Source: Taxillus chinensis (Eukaryota; Streptophyta; Magnoliopsida; Santalales; Loranthaceae). From it: a stretch of 64,000 nucleotides of DNA. The DNA lies in NCBI GenBank assembly GCA_023512835.1, contig CM042091.1:21283506-21347505 (forward strand), in the 5' to 3' direction. Made by a program: the position numbers and the translations under genes. Below, piece after piece: positions 34,014 to 45,799 of this stretch. The notes below the pieces were generated by a model. The model was not told where the DNA came from. It saw nothing but the letters and a program-made list of their open reading frames with translations, and did no database searches. Numbering within the stretch: the first letter of the stretch is position 1; every line of letters starts with the position of its first letter.

Positions 34014-34396
34014 TGTCACGGGGTCATCCTTTATAGCAGCTTAACCCGTGTGGCACCTAGTTCCCACCCGTACGAAGGAACGCTAGGTCAGCCTAACTCA
34101 TCGCATTTGGATCGGAACCCATCGATCCATTGTAAAGCATTTGTGTAGGGAAGCGTTTAGCGGAAAACGATTGAACGAAGGCAACAAACGATTGTATTGA
34201 TTGCTTGAAAGCTTTACAACATCACTCCCCTACATATAGATGTTAACACTTTTCTGGCTATGTCACCAGGAGACATCATATATGATCGAAATCTAAAATC
34301 TCTACAACTTACTCTATAAGCTAAGTACAACACTTTACAAGGGGGAAATACCCCAAAATAGCCTAAGTGTGCTAAGATAAGCCTCGGTCCGTGACA
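34014..34396 (-). repeat. 3' LTR of element G
   Basis: It is bounded by TGTCACGG on the left and CCGTGACA on the right, an 8-base terminal inverted repeat. The PPT GGGTGGGGGAGAA (34397-34409, - strand) adjoins it. Confidence 0.85.
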
Positions 34397-34458
34397 TTCT
34401 CCCCCACCCGATTTCGCAGCGTCCTCGTTGCGCCATCGGCTTCCTCGAGCTCGTCAAA

Positions 34459-35598
34459 CTACCTGATGTAGCGTTCGACTCCTTCACAATACTCTTCAAT
34501 CTCCTTGGAAAGTTGCCCCAGATCCTCTTCCTTCTCCCAGCTTGCTTCTTCAACCGGCTTGTTCTTCCATTCGACGTAGTACTCCACCCAGCTTGGATCT
34601 ACGCCTCTTCTTGGCACGACTCTACAAGAATGGATTTTCTCTATCTCTTTGTCGTAGGTCTTGCCTGTTGATGCTGTTGGTGTCCGCACCACCCGTTGTC
34701 CGCTCGTATCTTCCAAGTCTTCGTGGTAAGGCTTGAGGAAACTAACGTGGAACACCGGATGCCTTTGTAAACTAGTCGAGAGGTCCAGTTTGTATAAGAC
34801 CTTCCCAACTCTCTTAAGTACTTTGAAAGGCCCCTCATATCGGCGCACCAAACCCTTATGCAATTGTCTGAGTGCTTTGGTTTGGCGCGGAAGGAGTTTG
34901 AGCATCACGATGTCTCCTTCTTGAAATTCTAAGGGCCTCCTTTGTTGATCCGCCCACTTCTTCATCTTCTTCGCCGCTTTGTGCAAGTATGCCCTGGCCA
35001 GATCCGTCTGTTCATGCCATCCTTTTGCAAACTTGAACGCTGTGGGGCTCTTTCCAGTATACCCCTGAGTGATGGAAGTGGGCGTCAATGGTTGCTGCCC
35101 AGTTGCGAGTTCGAACGGGCTCTCGTTCGTGGACTCGCTTTTCTGCAAGCTATATGAGAATTGGGTTATGTCCAGCAACTTGGCCCAATCTCTTTGATTG
35201 GCACTCACGTAGTGCCTCAGATACAGCACCAGTAATCCATTGACACGTTCAGTTTGGCCATTTGTTTGTGGGTGGAAACTTGTTGAAAAGTTTAAGTTCG
35301 AACCCATTATCCGGAACAGCTTGGTCCAAAATCGCCCAGTGAATCGTGAGTCCCGATCGCTCACAATTGTCTGTGGAATGCCCCAATACTTCACCACGTA
35401 CTTGAAGAATAGTCGGGCCATGTCGTCTGCCGTGCAGTCCTTCGGAGCTGGAATGAAAACTCCATACTTAGAGAATCGGTCGACCACCACAATGATCGTA
35501 CCGCATCCTTCGGATCTTGGGAGACAAACAATGAAGTCCATTGAAACACTTTCCCAAGGTTTTTCCGGAGTGGGCAACGGTTCTAACAGTCCCGCCGA
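34459..35598 (-). pseudogene. Element G integrase core and chromodomain
   Basis: This continues the polyprotein in the same frame after a single TAA at 35599-35601. The DDE core shows [25 protein letters not shown] and HPQTNGQTERVNG. Then come the GPF/Y-like end (LKLLPRQTKALRQ, RRYEGPFKVLKRVGKV, HPVFHVSFLKPYHED) and a chromodomain with VEYYVEWKNKPVEEASWEKEEDL. The aromatic and WKxxPxxxxxWE residues are kept, so it could bind methylated histone H3, which in chromoviruses directs insertion to heterochromatin. The segment itself (372 codons) is uninterrupted. Confidence 0.88.
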
Positions 35599-37791
35599 TT
35601 ACCAATTCTCTATCTTGTCTTGTTGGCACATAAGACAAATCCTCACGTACACTTGGACGTCTTCGTAAAGTTGAGGCCAATAGTAGCTCCGTTCCACCAA
35701 CGCCAAGATACGATCGACTTCGGGATGGCCAGCCCACCTCGTGTCGTGACATTCTTTGAGGATGCCTCTCCTCAAACTTCCCCACTTAGGAACGTACACC
35801 CGTTCCTCTCGAGTATGGAGCAAGTCATCCCTTATCCAAAATCGCCGCGTCTTCCCAGCTTTGACGCATTCCACCAAGGACTTGGCTAATGGATCGTGCT
35901 CCATTCCTTCATTCAATTTGTCCACCAGGGGGAATTGTGGTTGACTAATGGCTGCGAGTTCCGCCTTTCGACTTAGTGCATCGGCCACCACATTATTTGT
36001 GCCCGGTTTGTACTCGAGCACAAAGTCAAATTCCGCTAGGAGTCCTTGCCACCGTGCTTGCTTCGGAGTTAAGTTCCTTTGAGTTAGAAAATAACTTGTA
36101 GCAATGTTGTCCATCTTCACTACGAACTTGGACCCTAGCAAGTAATGCCTCCACACCCGAAGGCAATGCATAACTGTCGTCATCTCCTTTTCATGCACCG
36201 CATACCTCTGTTCGGTGCCATTAAGTTTTCGGCTTTCATATGCTACAGGATGCCCCTCCTGCATTAAAACTCCACCGATGGCAAAGTTTGAAGCATCCGT
36301 GTGAACTTCGTAAGGCTTTGTATGGTCCAGCAGTGCCATCACTAGTCCGTTTGTCACGGCTTGCTTCAACTTCTCAAATGCCTCTTGGCAAGCATCATCC
36401 CACACCCAAGTCTTGTTCTTCTTTGGTAGTTCTGTCGAGGGTGCGGCAATGTGGGAATAGCCGCCAATGAATCTTCTATAGTAGTTAACCAAGCCAATGA
36501 AGGAACGCATCTCTGGGACTTTCTTGGGCGTCTCCCATTCCTTGATGGCTAACACTTTCTTGTTATCCATCTTTAGTTTGCCGCCGCCAATGATGTGACC
36601 CAAGAAGGGCACCTCCTTCTTCGCAAAGTCACATTTTTCCTTTTTCACAAATAGTTGGTTCTCCCTTATGATTTGAAAAATCCTCCGTAGGTGTGCCTTG
36701 TGTTCTTCCAAGGTTTTGCTATAGACGACAATGTCATCAAGGTACACCACGACGAATCTGTCCAAGTATGGTTGGAAGATCCGGTTCATCAACGTACAAA
36801 ATGTGGCAGGGGCGTTTGTGAGGCCAAATGGCATCACTAAGAACTCGTACGAGCCATATCTTGTGACACACGCCGTCTTTGCCTCATCACCTTTGGCAAT
36901 CCGCACTTGCCAATATCCTGACCGTAAGTCTAGCTTTGAGAACCATCTCGCAGCACCAAGTTGATCAAATAGTTCGGATATGAGTGGGATGGGGTAGCTG
37001 TTCTTCATAGTGATCTTGTTGAGCGCCCTATAGTCAACGTATAGCCGCATCGACCCATCGTGCTTCTTTTGGAACAACACCGGTGCTCCAAATGGCACTT
37101 TGGATGGCCGAATGAACCCGGCATCCAACAAGTCCTTTAATTGTCTCCGAAATTCCTCTAACTCCGGTGGTGCCATCCGATAAGGCACCGCAACAGTAGG
37201 CCTTGCACCGGCCTCTAACTCGATCCTGTGGTCCACCTCTCGCTTCGGCGGGAGTTGTTTGGGGAGTTCGGGTGGCATAACGTCCCCAAACTCTTCAAGG
37301 ACCGTCTTCACTTTGGTTGGGGGCTCCTCCCCAACACTTGGACATTCTTCCTTCACCATAGCAATAAAGGTTGGCTCCTGTCGCCTAACTCCTTTAGACA
37401 GTTGGAGCGCCGAAAGAGACCTCGCCTTGAGTTCCTCTTCCCACATTACTTTCACCATGCACGTCTTCCCCTCGTCCATGATGCACATTGTGTTGGTGCT
37501 CGGAATTGGAATTGCCCACACCTGGTCAACGAACTTCATCCCCAACACCATGGGATAGTCGTCCATCGACACTATGGAGAGATTCACATTGCTTCTCCAG
37601 TCACCGATACTTAGCTCGACACCTCGAGCCACGCCCTGGATTGGACTGGCATTGGAGTTCACTGCCTTTAGCCAGCCCTTCTCTTCCTTGTATACTATCC
37701 CCAGTCTACGAGCTTCTTCCACCTTGATGAAGTTGTTGGTCGCACCCGTGTCCACCAAGGCCTTAGTTTCAAGGTTGTTGGCCTTAGCGAG
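35599..37791 (-). CDS. Element G protease, reverse transcriptase, RNase H and integrase zinc finger
   Basis: This is part of a 959-codon open segment (38478-35599). Residues 241-250 hold the protease [12 protein letters not shown] spans about 400-600 with [42 protein letters not shown] and the active site [12 protein letters not shown] (579-582). RNase H starts near [15 protein letters not shown] (about 724) with the ALSRKAEL end near 837. The H2C2 finger ([13 protein letters not shown] ... CLMCQQDK) ends at residue 955. It ends at a single TAA, after which coding resumes in frame, so a full product would require readthrough or the stop is a recent mutation. Confidence 0.85.
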   Translation of the reverse strand, partial: LAKANNLETKALVDTGATNNFIKVEEARRLGIVYKEEKGWLKAVNSNASPIQGVARGVELSIGDWRSNVNLSIVSMDDYPMVLGMKFVDQVWAIPIPSTNTMCIMDEGKTCMVKVMWEEELKARSLSALQLSKGVRRQEPTFIAMVKEECPSVGEEPPTKVKTVLEEFGDVMPPELPKQLPPKREVDHRIELEAGARPTVAVPYRMAPPELEEFRRQLKDLLDAGFIRPSKVPFGAPVLFQKKHDGSMRLYVDYRALNKITMKNSYPIPLISELFDQLGAARWFSKLDLRSGYWQVRIAKGDEAKTACVTRYGSYEFLVMPFGLTNAPATFCTLMNRIFQPYLDRFVVVYLDDIVVYSKTLEEHKAHLRRIFQIIRENQLFVKKEKCDFAKKEVPFLGHIIGGGKLKMDNKKVLAIKEWETPKKVPEMRSFIGLVNYYRRFIGGYSHIAAPSTELPKKNKTWVWDDACQEAFEKLKQAVTNGLVMALLDHTKPYEVHTDASNFAIGGVLMQEGHPVAYESRKLNGTEQRYAVHEKEMTTVMHCLRVWRHYLLGSKFVVKMDNIATSYFLTQRNLTPKQARWQGLLAEFDFVLEYKPGTNNVVADALSRKAELAAISQPQFPLVDKLNEGMEHDPLAKSLVECVKAGKTRRFWIRDDLLHTREERVYVPKWGSLRRGILKECHDTRWAGHPEVDRILALVERSYYWPQLYEDVQVYVRICLMCQQDKIENW

Positions 37792-38869
37792 CACGTACAT
37801 GCGCCCCTTCTGTCGTTCGGATGGTGGCACCTCCACCTTCACCTTGATTGCATTTAGGAGTTGCAAGGAACCAAGTCTTGGATCCCTCGTGTCTCCTCCT
37901 TCATCTTCATTGATCATCATGGAGAGCTTGGAGTGCTTCAGGCACTCGAACGCCTTGTGAGGGCCTTCACAAAGGAAACAGGAGATCCTTGGCTTCTCCC
38001 CATCCTTGGAACCATTCGCGAAGTGTTTTGGGCGAAAGTCCTTAGACGGTTGGAAGGGTCTCCCTTTTCCTTCACTCCGGTTGTCTCCCCCACGTTTCTC
38101 CTTGTGGAACCTGTTCACCTTGGAAGTCGATGAAGAACTGGTGGTTTTCTCCTGCTTCTTGTATTCGATGAGTGATTCAGCCACCGCCATGGCTGACGCC
38201 GAGTCCTGCACATTTCTCCGCTGCAGTTCCAATTTCACCCATTGTTGCAACCCGTCCATGAAAGAAAATAGTGAATCCTTCACGGACATATCTGGGATCT
38301 CCAATATCAGCTCGGAAAATTCACGGACGTACTCCCACACCGTGCCTTTGTGGGTAAGATGCCGAAGTTTCGCCCGGGACTCGTCTTCCGCATTCTGGGG
38401 ATAGAACTGGGCCTTGATCTCCCGCTTGAAATCTGCCCAGGTTGTCAATGATACATAGGCCGCACTCCTTGTCGGCATATCGTCGCCTCCACCACACCAT
38501 AGCCGAATCGACTAAGTATAGCGGAGCGGTCTTCACCTTCTTTGCCTCGTCGATGATGTTCAAGGCATCGAAGTACTGCTCCATGGTCCAGAGGAAGTTG
38601 TCTAACTCCCTCGCATTTCTTGACCCAGCATAGGTCTTAGGCATTGGCACGTCGATTTTGGAGCTGGAATGGCCACCAACGCCACCTTGGGTGACCGCCA
38701 TCTTGCATAGAGACCAATCTGCCTTGATCTCTTTGACTTCCTCTTGCATCGCCAAGATTTGGGAAATGAGAGAACCCTTCAAGCCCTCGAATCGAGAGTT
38801 CATGTCATCCATGATGGAGTTGAGAAGCCCTTGCATCCTCCCAAAGCTTTCCTCACCCTCTGAGTCCAA
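37792..38869 (-). pseudogene. Element G Gag
   Basis: It starts at 38869 (MDSEGEESFGRMQGLLNSIM) and includes YAGSRNARELDNFLWTMEQYF and [21 protein letters not shown]. One frameshift near 38450 is followed by [20 protein letters not shown] and [17 protein letters not shown], the normal capsid core. A single zinc knuckle, [13 protein letters not shown], lies near 37950-37980 before the protease. The other 5' sequence is missing. Confidence 0.83.
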
Positions 38870-38892
38870 CTTTTCGATGCTTTCAGTGTGCT

Positions 38893-40141
38893 GTCCAATG
38901 TCCAGTTACACTGTTGGAGCTGCGACTCGTAGCTCAGAACTTGCGACTCGTAGCTGCGGAACGGCGACTCGTAGCTGCGGAGTGTGGAGCTATAGCACGC
39001 CTCGAAGACTCGAAGCGAGGCTACGATCTTCGACCTTCGGACTATGACCCTACGAACTACGAACTTCGAACCTTCGAACCTACAAACTACGAACCTTCAA
39101 ACTACGGGTCTACGAACTACGACCCTACGAACTACGGGTCTACGAACTACGACCCAAAACTTCGGATTTTCGTTAGTTCGACCCAGTAATGCGCCCAGGG
39201 TACTGTTCATCGTCGTTTTTGCCTGTTCTTCATCTGGAACACGCCCAGAAACTGCCAGACGCTCACTAACACCCCTGTTTCGCAACAAACTATGATATCT
39301 ACCTCAAAACACGTCTAGAACGCCTCTAAATCGCGCAGAAATAACAGAAACACGTATAAAATTCTAGATTTCCAGAAATCTAGTTCTAAACCCAGATTTC
39401 CATGGTTGACTTATCAACCCTCATGAAAAACACAGTTAATCAACCCCAAAATCACATAAACATATATCCACAATGATATAAAACAGTTCTTAACCACAGA
39501 TCTTATGCTAAACCATTAGATCTAACCCAAAATTGGATTTCCTCAAATTCTAGGGTTCATGCTCAATTTCATAAATCATGATAAATTCGTGCAGATCCAA
39601 AACAAGAGAGAGATAAGGAGTTCAAGGACACCTACTTGAAGTGAATCTTTGAGCTCCACGAAATCAAATCGCCCCAAATCGCCAAGGCCTCCAAGCTCTC
39701 TCAAGCTCTCTCTCTCAAACGCACAAACATGAAACATAAAGTGAAAGCTTTTTTTTTTTTCTGTTATTTATATTTCTGCCAGTCAACTGACCTAGTAAAC
39801 CATTGACCTAGTCAACCATTGACCCAGTCAATAATTGACCTCCTAACACAAAAATTGACCTCCAAGGCCCCGAACTCTAAATTGAGTCAAACTACAGTCA
39901 AAACGCTCGAAATGACGAGCACAACACTAAATAGATATTATTGCACCCAAATGACCGCCCAAATGCAAAGTCAACCAATAAACCCCGAAAAGTCAACAGT
40001 CGGGTCAAACGGGGCCCCGACTCGAAATCGGGCCCAAGTACAGTCAAAATGCTCACATCGACGACTACACTACCGTCCAGGATAGTTACATTCCCATAGA
40101 ATGGCTATCTCTCAAAACTACCCAAATACGAGTCTTTACAC
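38893..40141 (-). repeat. A': truncated LTR of the A family
   Basis: On the - strand it begins TGTAAAGACTCGTATTTGGG at 40141 and aligns with 1309-2525 of the A LTR. It ends at TGTCCAATGTCC (38893), so it lacks about 1.16 kb of the LTR 3' part. A TATAAATA-type box is near 39766. It joins G gag on the left and H gag on the right without a recognisable TSD or PPT. Confidence 0.85.
39000..39165. repeat. CTACGA/CTTCGA tandem array in A'
   Basis: Degenerate short repeats (CTACGAACTACGACC, CTTCGAACCTTCGA) are longer here than at 1440-1520 in A. Similar words occur in E (27436-27465, 31345-31430). Confidence 0.8.
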
Positions 40142-41300
40142 CTCCGAACCTCCTTGTGGTTGCCTCTCCCCCGTGGTCTAGTATAACCGGAACTAGCTGA
40201 CCGGCTTGCCACGAACGTCTTGGCCCTCGGAGCTGGGGCTTGAAATTGGGTGTCACCCCTGCCTCCTTGTGTTAAACTTCTAGCTCCACAGCTGTTCCCT
40301 TTACTGAAACACACTGTACTGATGTGTCCTGTTTTCCCACAACTTGTGACACTTCAGTCTTGCTGGGGCACTCACGTTTGATGTGCCCTGACTGGCCACA
40401 ACAGGTACATCCGCTTGGGAAACTCCCAGCTGAGCCTCCCTGTCCTCCAAAATAATGGGATCTGGGTGGAGCCATTGAAGCTTGGCCCCTGTCCTTGGGA
40501 AGAGTCCCACTCCCAGGCTCAACCCTCTGTCTCTTGGTTTCCCCCTGGTTGTCGCGCGTACTCTGTCCCAGCCGCTCCTAGTGAGCCTGTCTTCCCTCTT
40601 CTAATCCTCTCTCAATAATCATTGCTATGTCCACAACTTCAGCATAAGTCTTCAGTCGCAGCATCTCTACTCTTTGCTTCAGAGTAGGTCTGAGTCCCAT
40701 GGTAAACTTATGGGCCTTCAGGTCCTCCCTTGAGATTGCTTCTAGAGCAAACCGACTCGGCCCTCGGAAATCTCGCTCATACTCGCCACCGAGCGTGATC
40801 CCTGCTTGGATCGTTGAACTCTTCCCGTTTCTGCCATCGCAACGACTCTGGGAAGAACTCCTCATGGAACAACTGGAGGAACTCATTCCAGGACATGGCC
40901 TCCATGTCCCGGCTTCCTGAAATGCTGAGCCACCATTCCAAGGCTTCCTCCTCTAAATGTCGGACTGCTAGCCTCACCTTATCTTCCTCCTGGGGTCGAG
41001 AGGAAGGAGAATATATGCTCGACTTGTCGCGGCCAATGCTCTCGTGGCTAAAGGTTCGGCTCCTCCCTTGAACCTTGGTGGGTGTTCCTTTCGGAACCGT
41101 GTCACCACATCTCCCTCTTCCCGCCTCACCGGCACTTCCTGCCTACGCGAAGGTTCTGCCTCATGGGTTGGAGAGGGTGGCACTGCCTGTCGTGCCATCA
41201 TCTCTTGACGTACCTCGTTTAGGATCTCCCCCCTGAGATCCTCACGCATTCCCTGTACATTCTCACTTAAGGCCCGGACTTGGGCCATGATCCATTCCAT
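40142..41300 (-). pseudogene. Element H: Gag fragment of a Ty3/Gypsy element
   Basis: It starts with a true ATG at 41300 (MEWIMAQVRALSENVQGM). Gag capsid motifs are AVRHLEEEALEWWLSISG, SWNEFLQLFHEEFFPESLRW and FTMGLRPTLKQRVEMLRL, followed by a knuckle CTCCGQSGHIKREC near 40385. It resembles Del/Tekay Gag, with wording closer to B (RLKTYAEVVDIAMIIERG) than to D. Several frameshifts are present. Pol is missing: A' follows at 40141. Only 85 bases of leader remain before the D LTR at 41386. Confidence 0.78.
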
Positions 41301-41721
41301 GGGATCATTGCCCTTTACTCGCTATTCTCTCTCCTGTCCAGCACGTGCAGAAGATTCATCTTTTATAGATGGGGTAGCTCGAGTTTGTAAAGACTCGTAT
41401 TTGGGTAGTTTTGAGAGATAGTCATTCTATGAGAATGTAACTATCTGGACGGTAGTGTAGCCGTCGATGTGAGCATTTTGACTGTACTTGGGCCCGATTC
41501 CGAGTCGGGGCCCCGTTTGACCCGATTGTTGACTTTTTGGGGTTTATTGGTTGACTTTGCGTTTGAGCAGTCATTTGAGTGTGATAATATCTGAACAGTG
41601 TTGTGCTCGTTATTTCGAGCGTTTTGACGATAATTTGACTCAATTTGGAGTTCGTGACCTCGGGAGGTCAATTATTGCGTTCGGGTCAATTATTCTTTGG
41701 GAGGCCAATTATTGGCAACGG

Positions 41722-41783
41722 TATATATATAATTAAGAACTGCCTTATATCTTTAATTGCCAATTATTGGTACGTGCATGTTT

Positions 41784-41818
<35 letters not shown>
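41722..41818 (+). promoter_or_regulatory. TATA box and GA leader of D LTR1
   Basis: TATATATATAA (41722-41732) is followed about 50 bases later by a GA run of about 33 bases (41786-41818). The same layout is at 49447-49573 in LTR2, where the run is about 65 bases. This is probably the transcription start region. Confidence 0.55.
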
Positions 41819-41821
<3 letters not shown>

Positions 41822-42165
41822 AAAGAGCGTAGAGCTTTCTTGGCGATTTTGGGGCGATTGGAGCTCGTGGATCGCAAAGAATCTTCCAGGTAGGTGATTC
41901 TAACTCCTTATATGATTCATAGTAGGCTTAGCATGCTTAATCTGGGTGAAATCATGGAATTTGGGGGTGAACCTTAAGATTTGGGGGAAACCCAAATTTT
42001 TGGTTGAATCTTGTGATTTAAATGCATAAAAGAGGTATTTCTGTTGATTACATGAAATTTAGAGTTATTTAAGACGTGTAATGGGGTGTATATCAAAATA
42101 AATGTGTTTATGAGTGTTTGGGGTTGCTGGGTTGCCGTTCTAGCCGAGAAAATTGGCAAAAACGA

Positions 42166-42396
42166 CAGTGAATAGTGTTTTTCCGGGACTAAGTGAACAG
42201 TGTTTCCGGGCTAAGTAAATAGTGTTTCCGGGACTAAGTGAATAGTGTTTCCGGGACTAAGTGAACAGTGTTTCCGGGACTAAGTGAACAGTGTTTTTCC
42301 GGGACTAAGTGAACAGTGTTTTTCCGGATCAGTAGTCCGGAGGAGTTAGTCCGGATCAGTAGTCCGGAGGAGTTAGTCCGGATCGATAGTCCGGAG
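42166..42396. repeat. Tandem repeats in D LTR1
   Basis: About seven units of 22-24 bases (AGTGTTTCCGGGACTAAGTG) are followed by two to three units of about 27 bases (ATCAGTAGTCCGGAGGAGTT). The counterpart in LTR2 is 49920-50135. Confidence 0.88.
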
Positions 42397-42468
42397 TAAT
42401 CGATCCATGACATCAAATCCGTAGGAGTGAAACAAGGTTCATTGCAGTGTAACTGCACTGCACTGGAC

Positions 42469-42523
42469 ATTTACATTGTAAACCATTATGCCTCAAGTAT
42501 TATACTTAAGTTACAATGTAAAT
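42469..42523. repeat. Conserved hairpin in D LTR1
   Basis: ATTTACATTGTAA (42469-42481) and its exact complement (42511-42523) flank a loop that itself holds AAGTATTATACTT. It is also at 50200-50254, and with a short loop in A (1259-1287). Confidence 0.82.
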
Positions 42524-43623
42524 AACGAAATACCCCCCATTTGGATTCAAAGAAAAATACTAGAAAAAATAATTCCTACTATTTCAAAATGTGAAAATTG
42601 GGTTTTAGTGTAAAATCTCGGAAAAACCCAAAAGTTCGTAGTGGTGAATTTTTGGAAAGTGGGGTTAGACATCTCGGAAAAATCCCCAAAAATCAGATTA
42701 TCTTATTTATGATAAGGGAACCCAATGCCGGGACTTTTAATTTCAAGAAAATAGTCTGCTATGAGTACTTCCTTCATAAATCAAGGGTTGAGGATTTACT
42801 TGTGAAGAAGCGGCTACAATTCTAAAGGAAATGTTGAGAATGACATGCCATACTAATGTTAGTATGTTGATGTGAGGTATTGGGGCATGGACTCCGTGAC
42901 TTGTTTGGGTTTTCACCGTGATGCACCGATGGTGCTATGTGATTGACGTGGCGGGCATATGCACCGATGGTAGCTTGTGTGGCGGCCGTGGCCGGGCATA
43001 TTGCGCGTGGACAGAGCTAAGGCCTGAGTTGAGCCGTTGAGCTCGTGGAGCTAGGGCCGAGTGCCCTGAGTTGGGATCCCATGGAGGATCGTGGACAAGT
43101 TGTCTGATGTTTGTTGCAGTCGAGTCTTGATGATTGTGCACACTACACGGTGCACGAGTACACCGAGCATATAGTATAGACTTATATGTGTTGCATGATG
43201 TGGAGTGTTAGGGTCACCTACTGAGCTTGTCGCTCACCCCTACTTGTTGCTTACCCTTTTCGGGTGTGACCCGAGACTAGTGGAGGACTTTCTTCCAGGA
43301 GGATGCCCACTACTCGATGTATGATACGATTATATTCCGTATTGTTTTATGTGATATCCCGGACATGGGTCCGTGGACGATTGTATTTGCATACCGTATG
43401 ATGTGATGTCTGTATGATTGTTTGACTCTTTGTATGCATGATGATATATGGGAAAGTACGGGATTACCCTTGATGTATGATCGTACGGGATTGCATATTT
43501 GAGACAAGACCCGCGGTGTAGTCTCTATTGGTGCTAGTCACCAACCCCTTGACCTTTCGGGTGCGGGCAAGGGGAAGTCATGTACCCGGTTCCGGGTTCC
43601 CTGGAATTCGGGGCGTGACAAGT

Positions 43624-43634
43624 TGGTATCGAGC
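43624..43634 (+). other. Primer-binding site of D internal 1
   Basis: TGGTATCGAGC: the tRNA-Met site with one base missing from its CAG. The copy at 51357 is complete. Confidence 0.8.
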
Positions 43635-44064
43635 ATGGTCTAGTGGACCTAGGTTAGTGAAGGGTGGTTAATTGATTCCATGTGACTTGGAAAACCGTAG
43701 GGAGGGCGCCTGATCAACGCAGTCTTTACATGTATTCTAGGTTATTTTGGTGTCGGTTAGATCATCCTAGGAGCATACATGGGGATGGGGTGCATTGCTA
43801 GTGGTATGATTGTGTGCATATAGGGCACTAGCTTGTCTTTGTGTGTGATGTGCTTGTATGTGGTGCCAGGATGGCACATGGCCGTGAGAGCCAGGACTTG
43901 ATTGTGGTGTACCCTGAGGGGTGACACGATGCTATATGCATGGTATGGACCTACGGGTCGTGTGGTGAGAACCTACAAGTCGGTTGTGCCTTTGATGGTC
44001 GTTTGTGCTTGCGGTGCTAGTATTGATTGTTTGTTGTTTGTTGTTTGTTGTTGTAGCCGGTGTG
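43635..44064 (+). other. Leader of D internal 1
   Basis: Non-coding leader. ATGCTATATGCATGG and ACCTACGGGTCGTGTGG near 43930-43965 match the leader of A. TTGTTGTTTGTTG runs precede the gag start. Confidence 0.6.
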
Positions 44065-45170
44065 ATGGCACCACCGAGGAGGGTTGTCCGAGGCCAGGGT
44101 CCGCAGAGGAACCCACGATAGAGTCGGGGCACCAGGGGGCAGCAAAGCCCGCAGCGAAGTCATCGGCTCCCGTTGTGGGACCTGATTTGACGCAGTGTTG
44201 ATTCGATTGCGGGAGGCCATGCGGGGTATGCGGGGCTCGATGAGGGATATGGCTAGAGAGGTGGATGAGCCGAAGAGGCAACAACGGCCTCGGCGAGCCA
44301 CCACGGCCTCGGCGGCGGGAGGCGAGGGTGGTGCAGGATGTGCACCGGCGAGGAGGTCGTGGTAGAGCCGGCACGACGAGGAGTGGACCGGGTGCGCAGT
44401 TTTGAAACACGCACCCAGGACTTTTGAGGATGGTTCGCGGCCAGAGGTAGCCGAGGACTGGATTAGATGGACGAGAGGACATCTTTGAGATGATTGGGGT
44501 GCCGGATGAGGAGCGGGTGCGCGTGGCGACGCACTATTTGTTGGGTATCCCACACAGGTGGTGGGAATCCACTAGAGCTGTCCATGGCGGTCGGATGAGC
44601 TGGAGAGAGTTTGTTGAGCGCTTATTTGGGGAGTATTTTCCCGGCTCGTTGCGGTATGCTCGACGTAGAGAGTATTATGAGCTTGTGCGGGGTAGCATGA
44701 GTGTGGGGGGAGTATGTGCGAGCCTTCACGGATTTGGGGCGGTTTGCTCTGGAGTCTTGGGAAAAGGAAGGTCGGAAGACGCAGGACTTCATTCAGGGCT
44801 TGAGGCCATCTTTGAAAAGACAACTGGAACCGATGCTGTTGACCGGCCTACCGGGAGGCGGTCGACAAGGCGATCATTATTGAGCGAGGTCGGGATCAGG
44901 CGAGAGCCCAGAGGCCGGGCGGTTCGGCGGTCCGAGCAAGAAGAGGCGAGTGGGGAGAGCGGTGCTCCTCGGCGAGAGAGGAGGCAGGTGCAGAGGGTTT
45001 CCGGCCAGGCGGTGGGCCCCCGGGAGAGTTCGGCCAGGGAGGCCAGGGGACTGTTGGAGTTGTGGTTTGACCGGGCATGTCCGGAGAGACCGCCCAAGGA
45101 AAAAGATGACCTGTTTCCGATGCGGGAAAGTAGGGCATGGAGCTAGGGAATGTGTTACCCTTAGCTCAAC
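44065..45170 (+). pseudogene. D internal 1 Gag
   Basis: Start ATG at 44065 (MAPPRRVVRG). Capsid motifs: MIGVPDEERVRVATHYLLGI, SWREFVERLFGEYFPGSLRY, EYVRAFTDLGRFALESWEK and FIQGLRPSLKRQLEPM. Two knuckles are near 45050-45150 (CWSCGLTGHVRRDR, whose last Cys is replaced, and CFRCGKVGHGAREC). Frames change many times by single bases, often where internal 2 or A shows an intact CAG or CTG. It is therefore uncertain how many breaks are real. Confidence 0.8.
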
Positions 45171-45401
45171 CAGCGGTGTAGGCCCTCGTCCGAGAGATCA
45201 CGGACGAGAGGAGTGGGGCTCCGTCTCGAGGTCGGTGCTGCCGGCACGAGCACGCAGACGCGACTCTGCGGTACGCCGGCCTCGGCGGGAGGCACAAGGT
45301 CATGTTGATCAGCGGGGCAAGGCCCCAATGGGCCAGGCTAGTGGCGGTGGACCACGAGGGAGGACTTTTGCCCTTACCAGTAGAGAGGCGAGGTTCCACC
45401 G

Positions 45402-45799
45402 GTGGACGAGGCAGGAGCGGGACCTTCGGTGGTGAGAGGTACCATTATCATTTCTCATACTATTTGTTCGGTTTTGATTGATCCTGGTGCTACCCATTCT
45501 TTTATTTCGTATGCTACGGTGGTTGGCTTGGAGTTAGACCAGGAGACAAGTGAGTCGGTCTCGATGGTTGCTTCACCTTTGGGTGGAATTATGATACTTG
45601 AGAGTATTTGTCGTGCTTGTCAGGTAACACTTGGGGGGTGTTAACCTTGTTGTGTGATTTGTATATCATGGAGTTAGATGATTTTGATGTTATCCTGGGT
45701 ATGGACTGGTTGGTCTCCACGGAGGCCAAGATTGATTGTTTTCGACGGCGTGTGACGTTCCTCACACCCAGAGGGCACGCGGGGTGTCTTTGTGGGTGA
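45402..45799 (+). pseudogene. D internal 1 aspartic protease
   Basis: The catalytic motif reads LIDPGATHSF: the usual Thr of DTG is Pro (codon at 45483-45485). A has DTGSTH at this place, and internal 2 reads GATACCTGG, one base longer. Both altered copies change an ACTGG word. Downstream are LESICRACQVTL and LYIMELDDFDVILGMDWLVS, intact. A frameshift near 45642 separates the halves. As written it would be inactive. Confidence 0.78.

Larger units (their letters stand above)
34014..38892 (-). mobile_element. Element G: short-LTR chromovirus (Ty3/Gypsy), 5' truncated
   Basis: On the - strand: gag, protease, RT, RNase H, integrase, a canonical chromodomain, PPT and a 383-base 3' LTR. Only one frameshift and one nonsense codon were found in the polyprotein, so it is among the best preserved coding units here. 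The short LTR and sequence style suggest the Galadriel or Reina branch. The 5' LTR is lost at the junction with A' (38892/38893). Confidence 0.85.
41386..43620 (+). repeat. LTR1 of element D
   Basis: TGTAAAGACTCGTATTTGGG to GGGGCGTGACA, 2235 bases. It closely matches LTR2, with the differences clustered at CAG/CTG triplets and in the GA-run length. Confidence 0.92.

Noticed and set aside
38893..40141. A' as a solo LTR
   Set aside because: It is missing about 1.16 kb at one end and has no TSD, so it is a truncated fragment and not the product of LTR-LTR recombination.
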